Translations under genes and position numbers: made by a program
Assembly: GCA_964352615.1 (NCBI GenBank)
Contig: CAYGSG010000003.1
Coordinates: 1 to 64,000 of the forward strand
Length of the DNA: 64,000 nucleotides
Origin: OFTM382 sp964352615
GTDB lineage: Bacteria; Planctomycetota; Phycisphaerae; Phycisphaerales; UBA1924
Direction of reading: 5' to 3'
Part shown: positions 1-6,870 of the stretch, in pieces
Numbering within the stretch: the stretch's first letter is position 1
How the letters are laid out: each line of letters starts with the position of its first letter
Notes under the pieces: generated by a model
Databases searched by the model: none
The model's input: only the letters and a program-made list of their open reading frames with translations
Told to the model about the DNA's origin: nothing

Positions 1-506
1 GGTCCTACGAGGAAGACGCCGACGTGGGCGAGGGGCTGACCGTCGACGGGTACGCCGGGGCCAACTACGACTTCAGCAACGGCTTCAAACTCGGTCTCGC
101 CATCGCGGGCGGGTCGCGCCTCGAAGACGATGCCCGCATCTTCGCCTTCCCCACCATCGACTGGCAGATCAACGAGAAGTGGCGCCTCAACAACACCGGC
201 CCGCGCCTTCGCCTCGGCTACAAGCACTCCGACCCGCTCACGCTCTTTGCCGAGGGCGGCTGGGAATCACGCGAGTACCGCCTGAGCGATTCCAACCTCG
301 TGCCCGACGGCGTGCTCCGTGACGACCGCGTCGCCATCGAGGCCGGCGCCCAGTGGTCTCCAAACCGCCAGTTCATCATCACCGGAGCGGTCGGCGTGGT
401 CGCGTACAACCAGTACGAGGTGCTCGACTCGACGGGCGACGAGATCAGCGAAGAAGACGCCGACGCAGCCCTGCGCTTGCGCCTCGGTGCGACCTTCCGG
501 TTCTGA
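1..506 (+). CDS. Outer-membrane beta-barrel protein, C-terminal part (5' end outside window)
   Basis: The reading frame is open from the first bases of the window, so the start lies upstream. About 167 residues are visible. They alternate polar and hydrophobic residues in strand-length blocks, for example around GYAGANYDF, RLRLGYKHS and LTLFAEGGW, separated by short acidic turns. The protein ends in ALRLRLGATFRF, a terminal strand closing on phenylalanine, which is the usual BamA-recognised C-terminal signature of outer-membrane barrels. It resembles the uncharacterised barrel proteins common in Planctomycetota (DUF6268-like), but that family assignment is a guess. Function is unknown; a passive porin or envelope barrel is likely. 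It is followed by a hairpin-rich, gene-free stretch. Confidence 0.7.
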   Translation, partial: SYEEDADVGEGLTVDGYAGANYDFSNGFKLGLAIAGGSRLEDDARIFAFPTIDWQINEKWRLNNTGPRLRLGYKHSDPLTLFAEGGWESREYRLSDSNLVPDGVLRDDRVAIEAGAQWSPNRQFIITGAVGVVAYNQYEVLDSTGDEISEEDADAALRLRLGATFRF

Positions 507-560
507 AGCTGGTCGTGTTCCGGGCTAGCGACGGCGGCGAGCAAGAGCCCTCTTCGGTGG

Positions 561-660
561 CACAGGCTTGCAGCCTGTGTCGTTGTACGTTTGATGTTGC
601 TAGCCCCCGCGTTCTCACGAACGCGGCACTGAAAGAGTGCCCGAGGGCTTGCGCCCTCGG
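561..660. repeat. Cluster of four tandem hairpins (REP-like)
   Basis: Four perfect stem-loops follow one another: CACAGGCT/AGCCTGTG (561-568/572-579, 3-nt loop), CCGCGTTC/GAACGCGG (607-614/619-626, 4-nt loop), GCACT/AGTGC (626-630/636-640) and CCGAGGGC/GCCCTCGG (641-648/653-660, 4-nt loop). The first and last share the core GGCTTG..GCC. Short-loop, GC-rich palindromes in a gene-free region between convergent genes resemble REP elements or bidirectional terminators. There is no T-run after any stem. Confidence 0.7.
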
Positions 661-754
661 CTCGCAAAGAGGCGACTTCTTCTCTTCTTCGCGGATCTTC
701 GCAGGCCCTCCATCTCTTCCCGTTTCCCCTCTTCTCGACCCTATCCGATCTCCC

Positions 755-792
755 TTTCTTCTCTGTGCCCTCTGCGCTCTCTGTGGTGAACA
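755..792 (-). repeat. Dispersed CACAGAG-type intergenic repeat copy
   Basis: The plus strand reads as a run of CTCTGTG/CTCTGCG units (CTCTGTGCCCTCTGCGCTCT, then CTGTGGTGAAC). Its complement, beginning GTTCACCACAGAG, matches the style of a widely dispersed intergenic repeat that is often mis-translated as TTESTE-like peptides. Copy number in this genome cannot be judged from one window. Confidence 0.5.
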
Positions 793-858
793 CTCCTTAC
801 GGCACACACCATGCCCGCGCCCCTCGGGATGGGGCGTGAGCATGCCACCCAGTACAAC

Positions 859-1287
859 TCACCGCACCCCAGCCATCTTGCGGAGCAGCTTGTCCATCGC
901 CTCCGGCACGGGCATCACGCTCAGCCGAGACTGACGGATGAGCCCGAGCTGGTCGAACCTGCCGTCGGCCTTGAGGGCCTTGAGCGTGATGGGTTCGTCC
1001 AGCTCCGCCACGGGCGCGATGTCGACCAGCACGCCCTTGGGGTCGCCCTTGGCCGTCGTGCCCGGCTGATCGGGGTCCGGGTACGGCCCCTTGACCACCT
1101 TGGCGATGCCGACGATGGCCTTGTCGGTCTGGCTGTGGTAGATCCAGGCGGTGTCGCCCTTCTTCATGGCGCGCATGTTCTGTTGAGCGGTGGCGTTTCG
1201 CACGCCGTCCCAGTGGGTGCGTTTGTCGCGTACAAGGTCGGCGTAGCTGTACACGGCGGGCTCTGATTTGAGGATGTAACTGGCCAT
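859..1287 (-). CDS. EVE domain-containing protein
   Basis: A 142-residue single-domain protein. The sequence MASYILKSEP...YSYADLV, the WDGVRNATAQQNMRAMKKGD block, and the AWIYHS and AIVGIAKV segments are typical of the EVE domain, a PUA-like fold thought to bind modified bases in RNA or DNA. The length is normal for stand-alone EVE proteins. The start at 1287 was chosen over an upstream in-frame start at 1326 because MASYILKSEP is the conserved N-terminus and a TATCGT box lies exactly 6 nt upstream of this ATG, implying a leaderless message. The upstream cysteine-rich gene is on the same strand but is separated from it by a strong terminator-like hairpin. Physiological role unknown. Confidence 0.88.
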   Translation of the reverse strand: MASYILKSEPAVYSYADLVRDKRTHWDGVRNATAQQNMRAMKKGDTAWIYHSQTDKAIVGIAKVVKGPYPDPDQPGTTAKGDPKGVLVDIAPVAELDEPITLKALKADGRFDQLGLIRQSRLSVMPVPEAMDKLLRKMAGVR

Positions 1288-1293
1288 GCCATC

Positions 1294-1299
1294 ACGATA
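1294..1299 (-). promoter_or_regulatory. Putative leaderless -10 box for EVE gene
   Basis: TATCGT on the minus strand ends 6 nt before the ATG at 1287, which would place the transcription start at or next to the start codon. The same spacing occurs at several other single genes in the window. Confidence 0.45.
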
Positions 1300-1328
1300 G
1301 GGTGCGCGCACAAGAGGTACGCGCACAA

Positions 1329-1359
1329 CAAGGCCCCGCTCGTATTGAACGGGGCCTTG
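1329..1359 (-). terminator. Hairpin terminator after the cysteine-rich gene
   Basis: A perfect 10-bp stem, CAAGGCCCCG/CGGGGCCTTG, with an 11-nt loop lies 27 nt downstream of the stop of the minus-strand gene at 1387. On the minus strand it ends in TTGTTGTG, a weak T-rich tail. The position between two co-directional genes supports a rho-independent-type terminator that separates them. Confidence 0.7.
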
Positions 1360-1386
1360 CAGCGTTTGGTCGCTTAGCGATCGGGC

Positions 1387-2010
1387 TTAGCCGTTGCCGC
1401 TGGGCTTGTCGTTGTTGACGAGCTGCTGGGCGGGGGCATCGGTCTTCTCGGAGCAGTCGGACTTCTCGGAGCAATCCGAGGCCTTCTTGTCGCTGCACGC
1501 TTCGGGGTTGGCGACGAGCTGGGCCGCAGCGGCTTCGCCCTCGCAGGGAGCCTTGTCGGCGCACTCGGTCTTGGCTTCGCTGCAAGCGCCTTCGGTGGTG
1601 TTGGCAACGAGCTGAGCAGCGGCGGTCTCGGTTCCGCAGGGAGCCTTGTCGGCACACTCGGTCTTGGCTTCGCTGCACGCACCCTCGGCGGGGTTGGCGA
1701 CGAGCTGGGCCGCAACGGCTTCGCCGCAGTCGGTCTTGGTCTCGCACTCGGCCTTGGACTCGCAGCAGGCATCGCCATCGCCACACGCCTCGGCCTTGTC
1801 GGCAACGAGAGCGGTGGTCAGGTCGCAGCACCCGTCGGTGGTCTCAGTGGCAACCGTCGAAACCAGCGCGGTCGTCGCGGCGGTATCGGACTCGCACGTG
1901 GTGCCGAGCGGGCAGCCGGTGCTCATCAGGTTAAAGCCGGCAAAGCCAGCGGCGCCGAGGACGGCAACGGATGAAACAAGCTTGCCGATGCTGATTGCGG
2001 TGAGGCTCAT
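1387..2010 (-). CDS. Cysteine-rich repeat protein, membrane-anchored or exported
   Basis: A 207-residue protein that I do not recognise as a known family. Residues about 8-28 (KLVSSVAVLGAAGFAGFNLM) form a signal/anchor segment followed by STGC. The rest is acidic, rich in Ala, Glu, Lys, Asp and Cys, with 18 cysteines. It is built from about four copies of a 31-residue unit of the form CSEAKTECADKAPC + linker + AAQLVAN; the two central copies are nearly identical at DNA level with a 93-nt period. AGGAG lies 12-8 nt upstream of the ATG. Possible roles include metal binding or a disulfide-rich structural or periplasmic redox-buffering protein; none is shown by the sequence. The gene is single, with its own terminator. 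Confidence 0.75.
   Translation of the reverse strand: MSLTAISIGKLVSSVAVLGAAGFAGFNLMSTGCPLGTTCESDTAATTALVSTVATETTDGCCDLTTALVADKAEACGDGDACCESKAECETKTDCGEAVAAQLVANPAEGACSEAKTECADKAPCGTETAAAQLVANTTEGACSEAKTECADKAPCEGEAAAAQLVANPEACSDKKASDCSEKSDCSEKTDAPAQQLVNNDKPSGNG
1543..1735 (-). repeat. 93-bp tandem coding repeats
   Basis: GCAGGGAGCCTTGTCGGC begins at 1543 and again at 1636, with near-identical sequence following each, giving a 93-bp (31-codon) period inside the cysteine-rich gene. The identity is high enough that slippage or recombination could change repeat number. Confidence 0.75.
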
Positions 2011-2412
2011 AGTCGATCACTCCTTTGGGATGGTCCTGGCCGGGCTTTGCCGACCTATTTGTTCGATTCCACGCTCACGAGAAACGCTTGGCCCAACGGG
2101 TGTACACCCAAGGCCCATGCTCTGCCTGCAATGGCACCCCACGGGCGTGGGATGCTCAGGCCATTCTACCGGCTTGAGGCTGTGATTGTTCCCGCAAGTC
2201 ACTATCGGCCTCGGAATCCAAGGAGTTCACCTAGAGACCCGCCCCTTTCTCGGACGGGGTTCAGATGCCCCCATCGCCGGTCGATAGAGCCTGCGTGCGG
2301 GCCTGCGCAGCGGCTGGCCCCACGCGCCATCGGCATCCCCGCTGCTCTGCTGGCCTTGCGCTGGGGCTATAGACCAAACACAAACCGATCAAGATCAGGG
2401 AGAGTCCGTACC
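2011..2412. other. Gene-free 402-nt divergent promoter region
   Basis: This region separates divergently transcribed genes. An in-frame start exists far upstream (2047) for the plus-strand gene, but the extra residues look non-coding and a GTG with a ribosome site at 2413 fits better. Visible elements are a CCCACG/CGTGGG hairpin (2138-2151) and a TATAGA -10-like box (2368-2373) without a convincing -35. Nothing else is recognisable. Confidence 0.5.
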
Positions 2413-4197
2413 GTGAACCCGCAGCCCGGCCAAGATCCAACGCCTTCTGCACGCTCCAGCGCCGAGCAGGACGTGACACGGATCATCGCCGATGTCGAGA
2501 ACCAACTGCTCAGGCTCAAAGAGGCGGATGCCCAGCGGAAGGTCCTCGCAGCCGAGCTTGAGAAGCGGGAACTGGAACTCCTCAGCCGCCAACAGCAGCT
2601 CGCCGAGGCCGAGTCGGCCCTGCAAGCCGAGCGAGAGACCGCCAGCGAACTCCAGACCCAGAGCCAGCAAGCGCGGCAGGAGCTTGAACAACGCAAGCAG
2701 GAACTCGCCGCGAGCGAGCAGCGCCTCGCCGAGGCGACCGAGGCCTTGAAGGCCGAGCGCGAACGCGCCAACCAGCTTGAACAGCAAACGCAGTCGCTCC
2801 AGAATCAGAGCGGCGAGAGCCAGAGCCAGGTGGGTACGCTGCGAGCCGAGCTTGAATCGCACCGCGAGCGGGCCGAGTCGCTCACCGTTGAAGCACAAAG
2901 ACTCCGCCAGCAGATCGAGAGCCAGCGTGCCGAGCTGAGCGCTTCGCTTCAGCAGACCACCGAGCAGCGCGACCGCGCGATCCGGGAGCTGACGGACGCG
3001 AGCGACAAGGCCGAACGGTTCTCAGCCGAGCGCGACGTGGCGGCCCGCAACCTCGCCGAGGTGCAGTCCAAGGCCGAACGGCTCGCGGGTGAGCTGAGGG
3101 CCGCTCAGAGCGATCAGGGCGCCGATGTGCGCGAGCTGTCGGCCCGAGTCGAGCAGGCTGCCCAGGAACGCGACCGAGCCCGCGTCGAGCTTGAGCTGTT
3201 GGGCGAGCGCCTCGACGAGCTGACCACCGAGCGCGACGAACTCCGCAAACAACTGCGTGACCAGAGCAACGCACCCAAGTCGCGCTCAGCGTCCGGCACG
3301 CCGATGGCGCCGGTGCGTGTCGAGTCGCGGATGCGGCGACTTCGAGGCATGCGCGACGCGATCGTTGCTCGCTCCCGCAAGCTCCGACGTGCTGGCGAGG
3401 CGTTGCAACAACGGGTCGAGCAGTGCGACCTGCTCCTGGCGCAGCGTCGCGAACTTGCCGCCGCCAAACGCGCGATCGATGTGCTCCATCAGCGACTGGA
3501 AGTCTCGAAAGCCAAGACCTCGAGCATCGTGCAACTCACCGCATGGGTGGTGACCCTCACCATCTTGGCCGGGCTCTCGTGGCTCATCGCTGGCAAGCTC
3601 GCGCCCGCCAACTTTGCGGCTACCGCGGTGCTGGCATCGGAAGCCATCGGCACGACCGACGGCGATCAAGCCGCCTGGACCGAGTTCCACATCGAGTTGC
3701 TCGAGTCTCCCCGGCTCATCGAGCGGGTCGCCGCTCGTCTGCAACGCCGGGGCATGATCGAGGACGCGAGCATCGACGCGGTGCGCGAGGTGCTCGACAC
3801 CAGGCTCGTGCATCGCGAGCCCGCGCCGGGCACGCTCGAGATCGAGATCGTCAACCAGGGCAAGGGCCGAGCCGAGCGATGGATGGAGACCTATGTCACC
3901 GCCCTCGTCGCCGAGGCCAACGAATCAAGGCCGCGCAGACGCGACGGGCTCTCGACGGTTCTTCAGCAGCCCGCTGCCGTAGAGAGCGACCCGGTATCCG
4001 ACCCGAGGCCCAAGTACGCGGGTATCGGTCTGGCGGGGGCGGCTTCCTTTGCTGCGATCATGTGGTTCGGAATCTGGCGCGCCATGGCCCGCGTCCGCAA
4101 GCGGTACGAAGCCTCCAACCGACTCGATGAGATCCTCAACGAGGCCCGGTGGGTCGACCCGGTGCCGGATGTGGCGCGTCGGCCAGCACGCGGTTAG
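2413..4197 (+). CDS. Coiled-coil protein fused to a Wzz/GumC-like membrane domain
   Basis: A 594-residue protein. Residues about 20-300 form a long Glu/Arg/Gln-rich coiled coil (ERELELLSRQQQLAEAES-type heptads). A basic helical stretch follows (SRMRRLRGMRDAIVARSRKL), then a membrane helix (about 374-396), a roughly 140-residue segment, and a second membrane helix (about 535-557) with a short basic tail. The segment between the helices (TAVLASEA, LLESPRLIERVAARL, GTLEIEIVNQGKGRAERWM, YVTALVAEANE) matches the logic of Wzz/GumC chain-length determinants: an early strand, an ESP helix and a final helix before TM2. GTG start with AGGGAGAG upstream. The cytoplasmic coiled coil replaces the usual short N-terminus, and there is no kinase domain. 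Likely an envelope/polysaccharide-linked scaffold; function unproven. Confidence 0.7.
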   Translation: MNPQPGQDPTPSARSSAEQDVTRIIADVENQLLRLKEADAQRKVLAAELEKRELELLSRQQQLAEAESALQAERETASELQTQSQQARQELEQRKQELAASEQRLAEATEALKAERERANQLEQQTQSLQNQSGESQSQVGTLRAELESHRERAESLTVEAQRLRQQIESQRAELSASLQQTTEQRDRAIRELTDASDKAERFSAERDVAARNLAEVQSKAERLAGELRAAQSDQGADVRELSARVEQAAQERDRARVELELLGERLDELTTERDELRKQLRDQSNAPKSRSASGTPMAPVRVESRMRRLRGMRDAIVARSRKLRRAGEALQQRVEQCDLLLAQRRELAAAKRAIDVLHQRLEVSKAKTSSIVQLTAWVVTLTILAGLSWLIAGKLAPANFAATAVLASEAIGTTDGDQAAWTEFHIELLESPRLIERVAARLQRRGMIEDASIDAVREVLDTRLVHREPAPGTLEIEIVNQGKGRAERWMETYVTALVAEANESRPRRRDGLSTVLQQPAAVESDPVSDPRPKYAGIGLAGAASFAAIMWFGIWRAMARVRKRYEASNRLDEILNEARWVDPVPDVARRPARG

Positions 4198-4267
4198 CGC
4201 GATCGCGGTCAACACAAAGAAATCGCTGGCAACAGGCCAGCGTAATCCAACAATCTATGAATGCAAT

Positions 4268-4285
4268 CGGGGCCCTTAGGCCCCG
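4268..4285. terminator. Bidirectional hairpin between convergent genes
   Basis: CGGGGCC/GGCCCCG with a CTTA loop spans the stop codon of the minus-strand anti-sigma gene and lies 70 nt after the plus-strand gene. No T-run follows, so it is only a candidate terminator. Confidence 0.4.
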
Positions 4286-5133
4286 GGCTTGGTGCCCGAT
4301 GTGATGAGGATGACCTCATCCTCGCCGGATTCGTTGCTGCCAACGATGCCGAGCACCGGGTTCTCGATGGTCATGTCGAGCTGCACTTCGCGGTTGACAA
4401 GCTGGCCCGCGAACTCGAAGCGGAGCACGTCTTTGATGGGCGTGCCGTTCTCATCGAGCACCGCAAGGCGATACGTCGTGCCAGGCTTGGTCGCGGGCAG
4501 GCTCACCGCAAAGAACCTTGCGGAGTTCCACTGCGGGTTCACCCAGACCGCGGCCTCGGCTTTCACTTGACGCTCCGGGCCTGCGACCTGACGCAGGAAG
4601 TGTCGCTGGGTATCGGGATCGACGAGCGCGTCCACGACGAACTGCCTGCCGAACTCGGACGCGAGCGACTCGAACAGCGCATCGTCGGCCTGAGCCTGAG
4701 CGAGCGTGTCGTACTCGGCTCGCATCTGGAACGTGGTCCACCCGAAGACGACCGACGCCGCAGCGAAAGCCACCGTCGCAGCACGCCAGACCGCGACCGA
4801 TTTCAGCCGGCGGCGGGCCACCCGGATGTCCATGGGGCTTTGGGCGTCGTGCGCCACGGCCTGGGCCGAGAGCGGGCGGGCATCGCCGAGCCTCGAAACC
4901 TTGACGGCTTCAAGCACGCGGAATCGCAGCGCCTCGGTGGGCTCCTCCGCAACCGCTTTGTTCAGGTCGGCAAGCTCCGTGCGCATGATGCGGTCCTGCT
5001 CGGCGCGAACCTGAGCGCGAACGCCACTCGATGCAGCGGCAAGATCGACTTCAAACGCGATGCACTCCTGCTCTTCGAGAAGGCCGAACGCATCAAGCAG
5101 TGCCAGTTCAAGTAGTTCTCGTGTGGTCATCAT
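4276..5133 (-). CDS. Anti-sigma factor, RskA-like
   Basis: A 285-residue membrane protein. The N-terminal cytoplasmic part has the anti-sigma-K-like helix pattern LLDAFGLLEEQECIAFEVDL, without a zinc-binding HxxxCxxC motif. One membrane helix spans about residues 113-134. The extracytoplasmic part carries the RskA C-terminal signature (AVWVNPQWNSARFFAVSLPA, then KPGTTYRLAVLDENGTPI). The start overlaps the stop of the upstream sigma factor gene as TGATG, so the two are probably translationally coupled. By family knowledge it would sequester the adjacent ECF sigma factor at the membrane until released by regulated proteolysis; the inducing signal cannot be read from the sequence. A second ATG one codon downstream is an equally good start. 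Confidence 0.85.
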   Translation of the reverse strand: MMTTRELLELALLDAFGLLEEQECIAFEVDLAAASSGVRAQVRAEQDRIMRTELADLNKAVAEEPTEALRFRVLEAVKVSRLGDARPLSAQAVAHDAQSPMDIRVARRRLKSVAVWRAATVAFAAASVVFGWTTFQMRAEYDTLAQAQADDALFESLASEFGRQFVVDALVDPDTQRHFLRQVAGPERQVKAEAAVWVNPQWNSARFFAVSLPATKPGTTYRLAVLDENGTPIKDVLRFEFAGQLVNREVQLDMTIENPVLGIVGSNESGEDEVILITSGTKPGA

Positions 5134-5705
5134 CAGCTCAGGCCCTCACCCATTCGCTCTCGCAACCGGACCAACGCCCGGCTCAATGCGGATTTGACCG
5201 TCCCCAACGGAACTCCAAGTTCCTCACCCACTTGCCGGAGGGTTTGGCCTCCTAGGTAGGTGCGGGTCACGACGGTCCGCTGCAACTCGGGCAGAGACTC
5301 GATCCGCTTGAGGAGCGCGTCGTACCGCTCCCGATCTTCCATACGGGCCCCGATGGGCGCGGATGCATCGGCGTCGGCCTGCCCAGCAGATTCGTTGAGG
5401 GTCGTACTCTTTATCCGGGCTCGCTTGCGACGTAGCCGGTCCACCAAGTGCCTGCGGGCGATCAGCATGACCCAAGTGACGAGTGCAGCCCGTGATGGGT
5501 CGTACCGGTCTGCGGTCTTCCAAAGCCTAACAAAAACCTCCTGAACAGCGTCCTCGGCCTCAGCCCGCGTGGGCATCGATTGCAACGCCATTCGAAAGAC
5601 AAGGGATCCAAAGCGGTCGTACAGCTCGCTAACGGCTGCCTCGTCGCCCCCGGCGATGCGCTTCATCAACGCCAGATCTTCGTTGTCCTCCCCCGGCTGG
5701 GTCAT
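5133..5705 (-). CDS. ECF-type RNA polymerase sigma factor (SigK-like)
   Basis: A 190-residue sigma-70 family protein of ECF architecture. Region 2 is about residues 28-95 (LYDRFGSLVFRMAL...RAEAEDAVQEVFVRLW...ARRHLVDRLRR). Region 4 is about 138-186 (LPELQRTVVTRTYLGGQTLRQVGEELGVP...VKSALSRALVRLRERM). A much longer open frame exists upstream, but the family N-terminus begins near MTQPGEDNEDLALMKRIAGGD, and TACCGT lies exactly 6 nt upstream of that ATG, suggesting a leaderless transcript. The adjacent RskA-like anti-sigma gene makes a SigK/RskA-type pair. It may autoregulate, but no duplicated promoter motif was recognised. Confidence 0.9.
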   Translation of the reverse strand: MTQPGEDNEDLALMKRIAGGDEAAVSELYDRFGSLVFRMALQSMPTRAEAEDAVQEVFVRLWKTADRYDPSRAALVTWVMLIARRHLVDRLRRKRARIKSTTLNESAGQADADASAPIGARMEDRERYDALLKRIESLPELQRTVVTRTYLGGQTLRQVGEELGVPLGTVKSALSRALVRLRERMGEGLS

Positions 5706-5711
5706 GCGGAC

Positions 5712-5717
5712 ACGGTA
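5712..5717 (-). promoter_or_regulatory. Putative leaderless -10 box for ECF sigma gene
   Basis: TACCGT on the minus strand, 6 nt before the ATG at 5705, the same arrangement as at several other starts in this window. No good -35 hexamer is visible. Confidence 0.4.
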
Positions 5718-5786
5718 TCGCCCGCCGGCGCGCGACGCGAATAGTTTTGACACGATGCGAACCTGAACCGCGATTGGGGAAATCAC

Positions 5787-5801
5787 CCTATCGATGATAG
5801 G
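5787..5801. promoter_or_regulatory. Palindrome CCTATC-GAT-GATAGG in divergent promoter
   Basis: A perfect 6-bp inverted repeat with 3-nt spacer in the AT-richer part of the region between the sigma factor gene (minus) and the pseudopilin gene (plus). Size and position suit a dimeric repressor or activator site, but no regulator can be named. Confidence 0.4.
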
Positions 5802-5865
5802 ATATTGATCGGGTCTTGATAACCACACGAATCGAATTTGCTGCGAAATCGCACCGAAACGGACA

Positions 5866-5894
5866 TTGTGGACCCAAGGGTGGCCCGTTACAGT
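5866..5894 (+). promoter_or_regulatory. Sigma70-like promoter for the pseudopilin gene
   Basis: TTGTGG (5866-5871), a 17-nt spacer and TACAGT (5889-5894). The predicted start near 5901 gives a leader of about 55 nt. Confidence 0.45.
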
Positions 5895-5955
5895 GTTCGA
5901 TGTCGCAGGTGTATGAGGACACGTTCGTTGTGTCTTCGGGATGGGAGTTCTGATC

Positions 5956-6822
5956 GTGAAGCAACTGGGTTGGACAACCACCGGGAATAGACCCCAACGG
6001 GGTCGTGCTTTCACGTTGACGGATGTGCTCGTCTCGCTCGGCGTGATGATGCTGCTCGTCGGCCTCATGCTCCCGGCGCTCGGTTCGGTGCGCTCCGCGG
6101 CCCAACAGGTCGTGTGCGGCTCCAATCTCCGGCAGATCGGGATGGGCCTGATCATTTACGCCGACTCCAACCGCGATCAGCTCCCGCCCAGTCTGATGGC
6201 TGGCTCGATTGATCTCGCTGATGTGGTCCCGCCTCAGAACTCGACCGCGCTCCACACGAGCATGGGCAACTCGATCGCCCTTCGCTTCGATATTGGAGTC
6301 GGTGACAACGGCTGGTGGGACGGCTTGGGTGCCCTGTACAACGCAGGTGTGCTCGAGACACCCGAGTTGTTCTACTGCCCCTCCCACGACGGACCCCATG
6401 CCTATCGCGACAACGCACTTGCGTGGAAGGCCGAGCGAGACCTGATCGTCGGCAACTACCAGTACCGCGGTGCCTCAGCCGAGGGCATCACCAAGTTCAG
6501 TCTCGTGCAGCCGAGCCGGACCGCGCTCGTATCGGACAGCTTCCGGTCGCGCGGCGAGCTCAACCACGACAACGGGTTCTACATGCTTCGTGCGGACCTT
6601 TCGATCAACTGGCTCGCCGACTCGGCCCAGCAGCTTCTTCAGACAATCCCTGACGAACTTGATCCGATCAGCGAGTCCACCATCGGCGACATCTTGGCAT
6701 CGTCGCATGTCGATGAGGCGATCTACCGCGACTATTGGCAGACGCTCCAGAATTGGGACGACACGGGCCGACATGAGAAGCCCAACGGCCCAACCGGGCC
6801 CGGCGGCAACGGAAAGCCGTAA
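5956..6822 (+). CDS. Prepilin-type (type II pseudopilin-like) protein, planctomycete DUF1559-like
   Basis: A 288-residue protein. It has a type IV prepilin leader: a short basic N-terminus ending RGR, then AFTLTDVLVSLGVMMLLVGLMLPAL. The hydrophobic helix carries Asp where position 5 of the mature protein is usually Glu. The C-terminus contains LNHDNGFYMLRADLS, the degenerate form of the H..G.N...ADGS element of DUF1559 proteins, and two cysteines in the globular part (CGSNLRQIG, FYCPSHDG). A prepilin peptidase would cleave before AFTL; the mature protein probably joins a pseudopilus or inserts in the membrane. GTG at 5956 was chosen because GGGAG lies about 8 nt upstream; an ATG at 5941 in the same frame is the alternative. 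Confidence 0.82.
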   Translation: MKQLGWTTTGNRPQRGRAFTLTDVLVSLGVMMLLVGLMLPALGSVRSAAQQVVCGSNLRQIGMGLIIYADSNRDQLPPSLMAGSIDLADVVPPQNSTALHTSMGNSIALRFDIGVGDNGWWDGLGALYNAGVLETPELFYCPSHDGPHAYRDNALAWKAERDLIVGNYQYRGASAEGITKFSLVQPSRTALVSDSFRSRGELNHDNGFYMLRADLSINWLADSAQQLLQTIPDELDPISESTIGDILASSHVDEAIYRDYWQTLQNWDDTGRHEKPNGPTGPGGNGKP

Positions 6823-6858
6823 CCGCATCTGGCTCTCCCGCAAACGCGCCTAGCGGGC

Positions 6859-6864
6859 TACGCT
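6859..6864 (+). promoter_or_regulatory. Putative leaderless -10 box for cyclophilin gene
   Basis: TACGCT ends 6 nt before the ATG at 6871; no ribosome-binding sequence precedes that start. Confidence 0.4.
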
Positions 6865-6870
6865 TGGGGC

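Larger units (their letters stand above)
507..858. other. Gene-free 352-nt region with hairpin cluster and dispersed-repeat motif
   Basis: No credible gene lies here. It holds four adjacent perfect inverted repeats (561-660) and a pyrimidine-rich copy of a motif (about 755-792) whose reverse strand reads as the CACAGAG-type repeat often seen between genes in Planctomycetota and other bacteria. Both flanking genes end here (the barrel gene on plus, the EVE gene on minus), so the hairpins also lie where transcripts from both sides would stop. Confidence 0.7.

Noticed and set aside
353..934. Overlapping open frames on both strands in and around the 507-858 region
   Set aside because: They translate the dispersed repeat (TTESAEGTE-like peptide) and hairpins and have no conserved features.
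2047..2412. 122-codon N-terminal extension of the coiled-coil/Wzz-like gene
   Set aside because: The extension is Pro/Arg-rich with non-coding character, and a GTG with a good ribosome site at 2413 gives a sensible N-terminus.
5706..6155. 150-codon N-terminal extension of the ECF sigma factor
   Set aside because: It overlaps the divergent pseudopilin gene and is not part of the sigma fold; the start at 5705 has a leaderless-type box.
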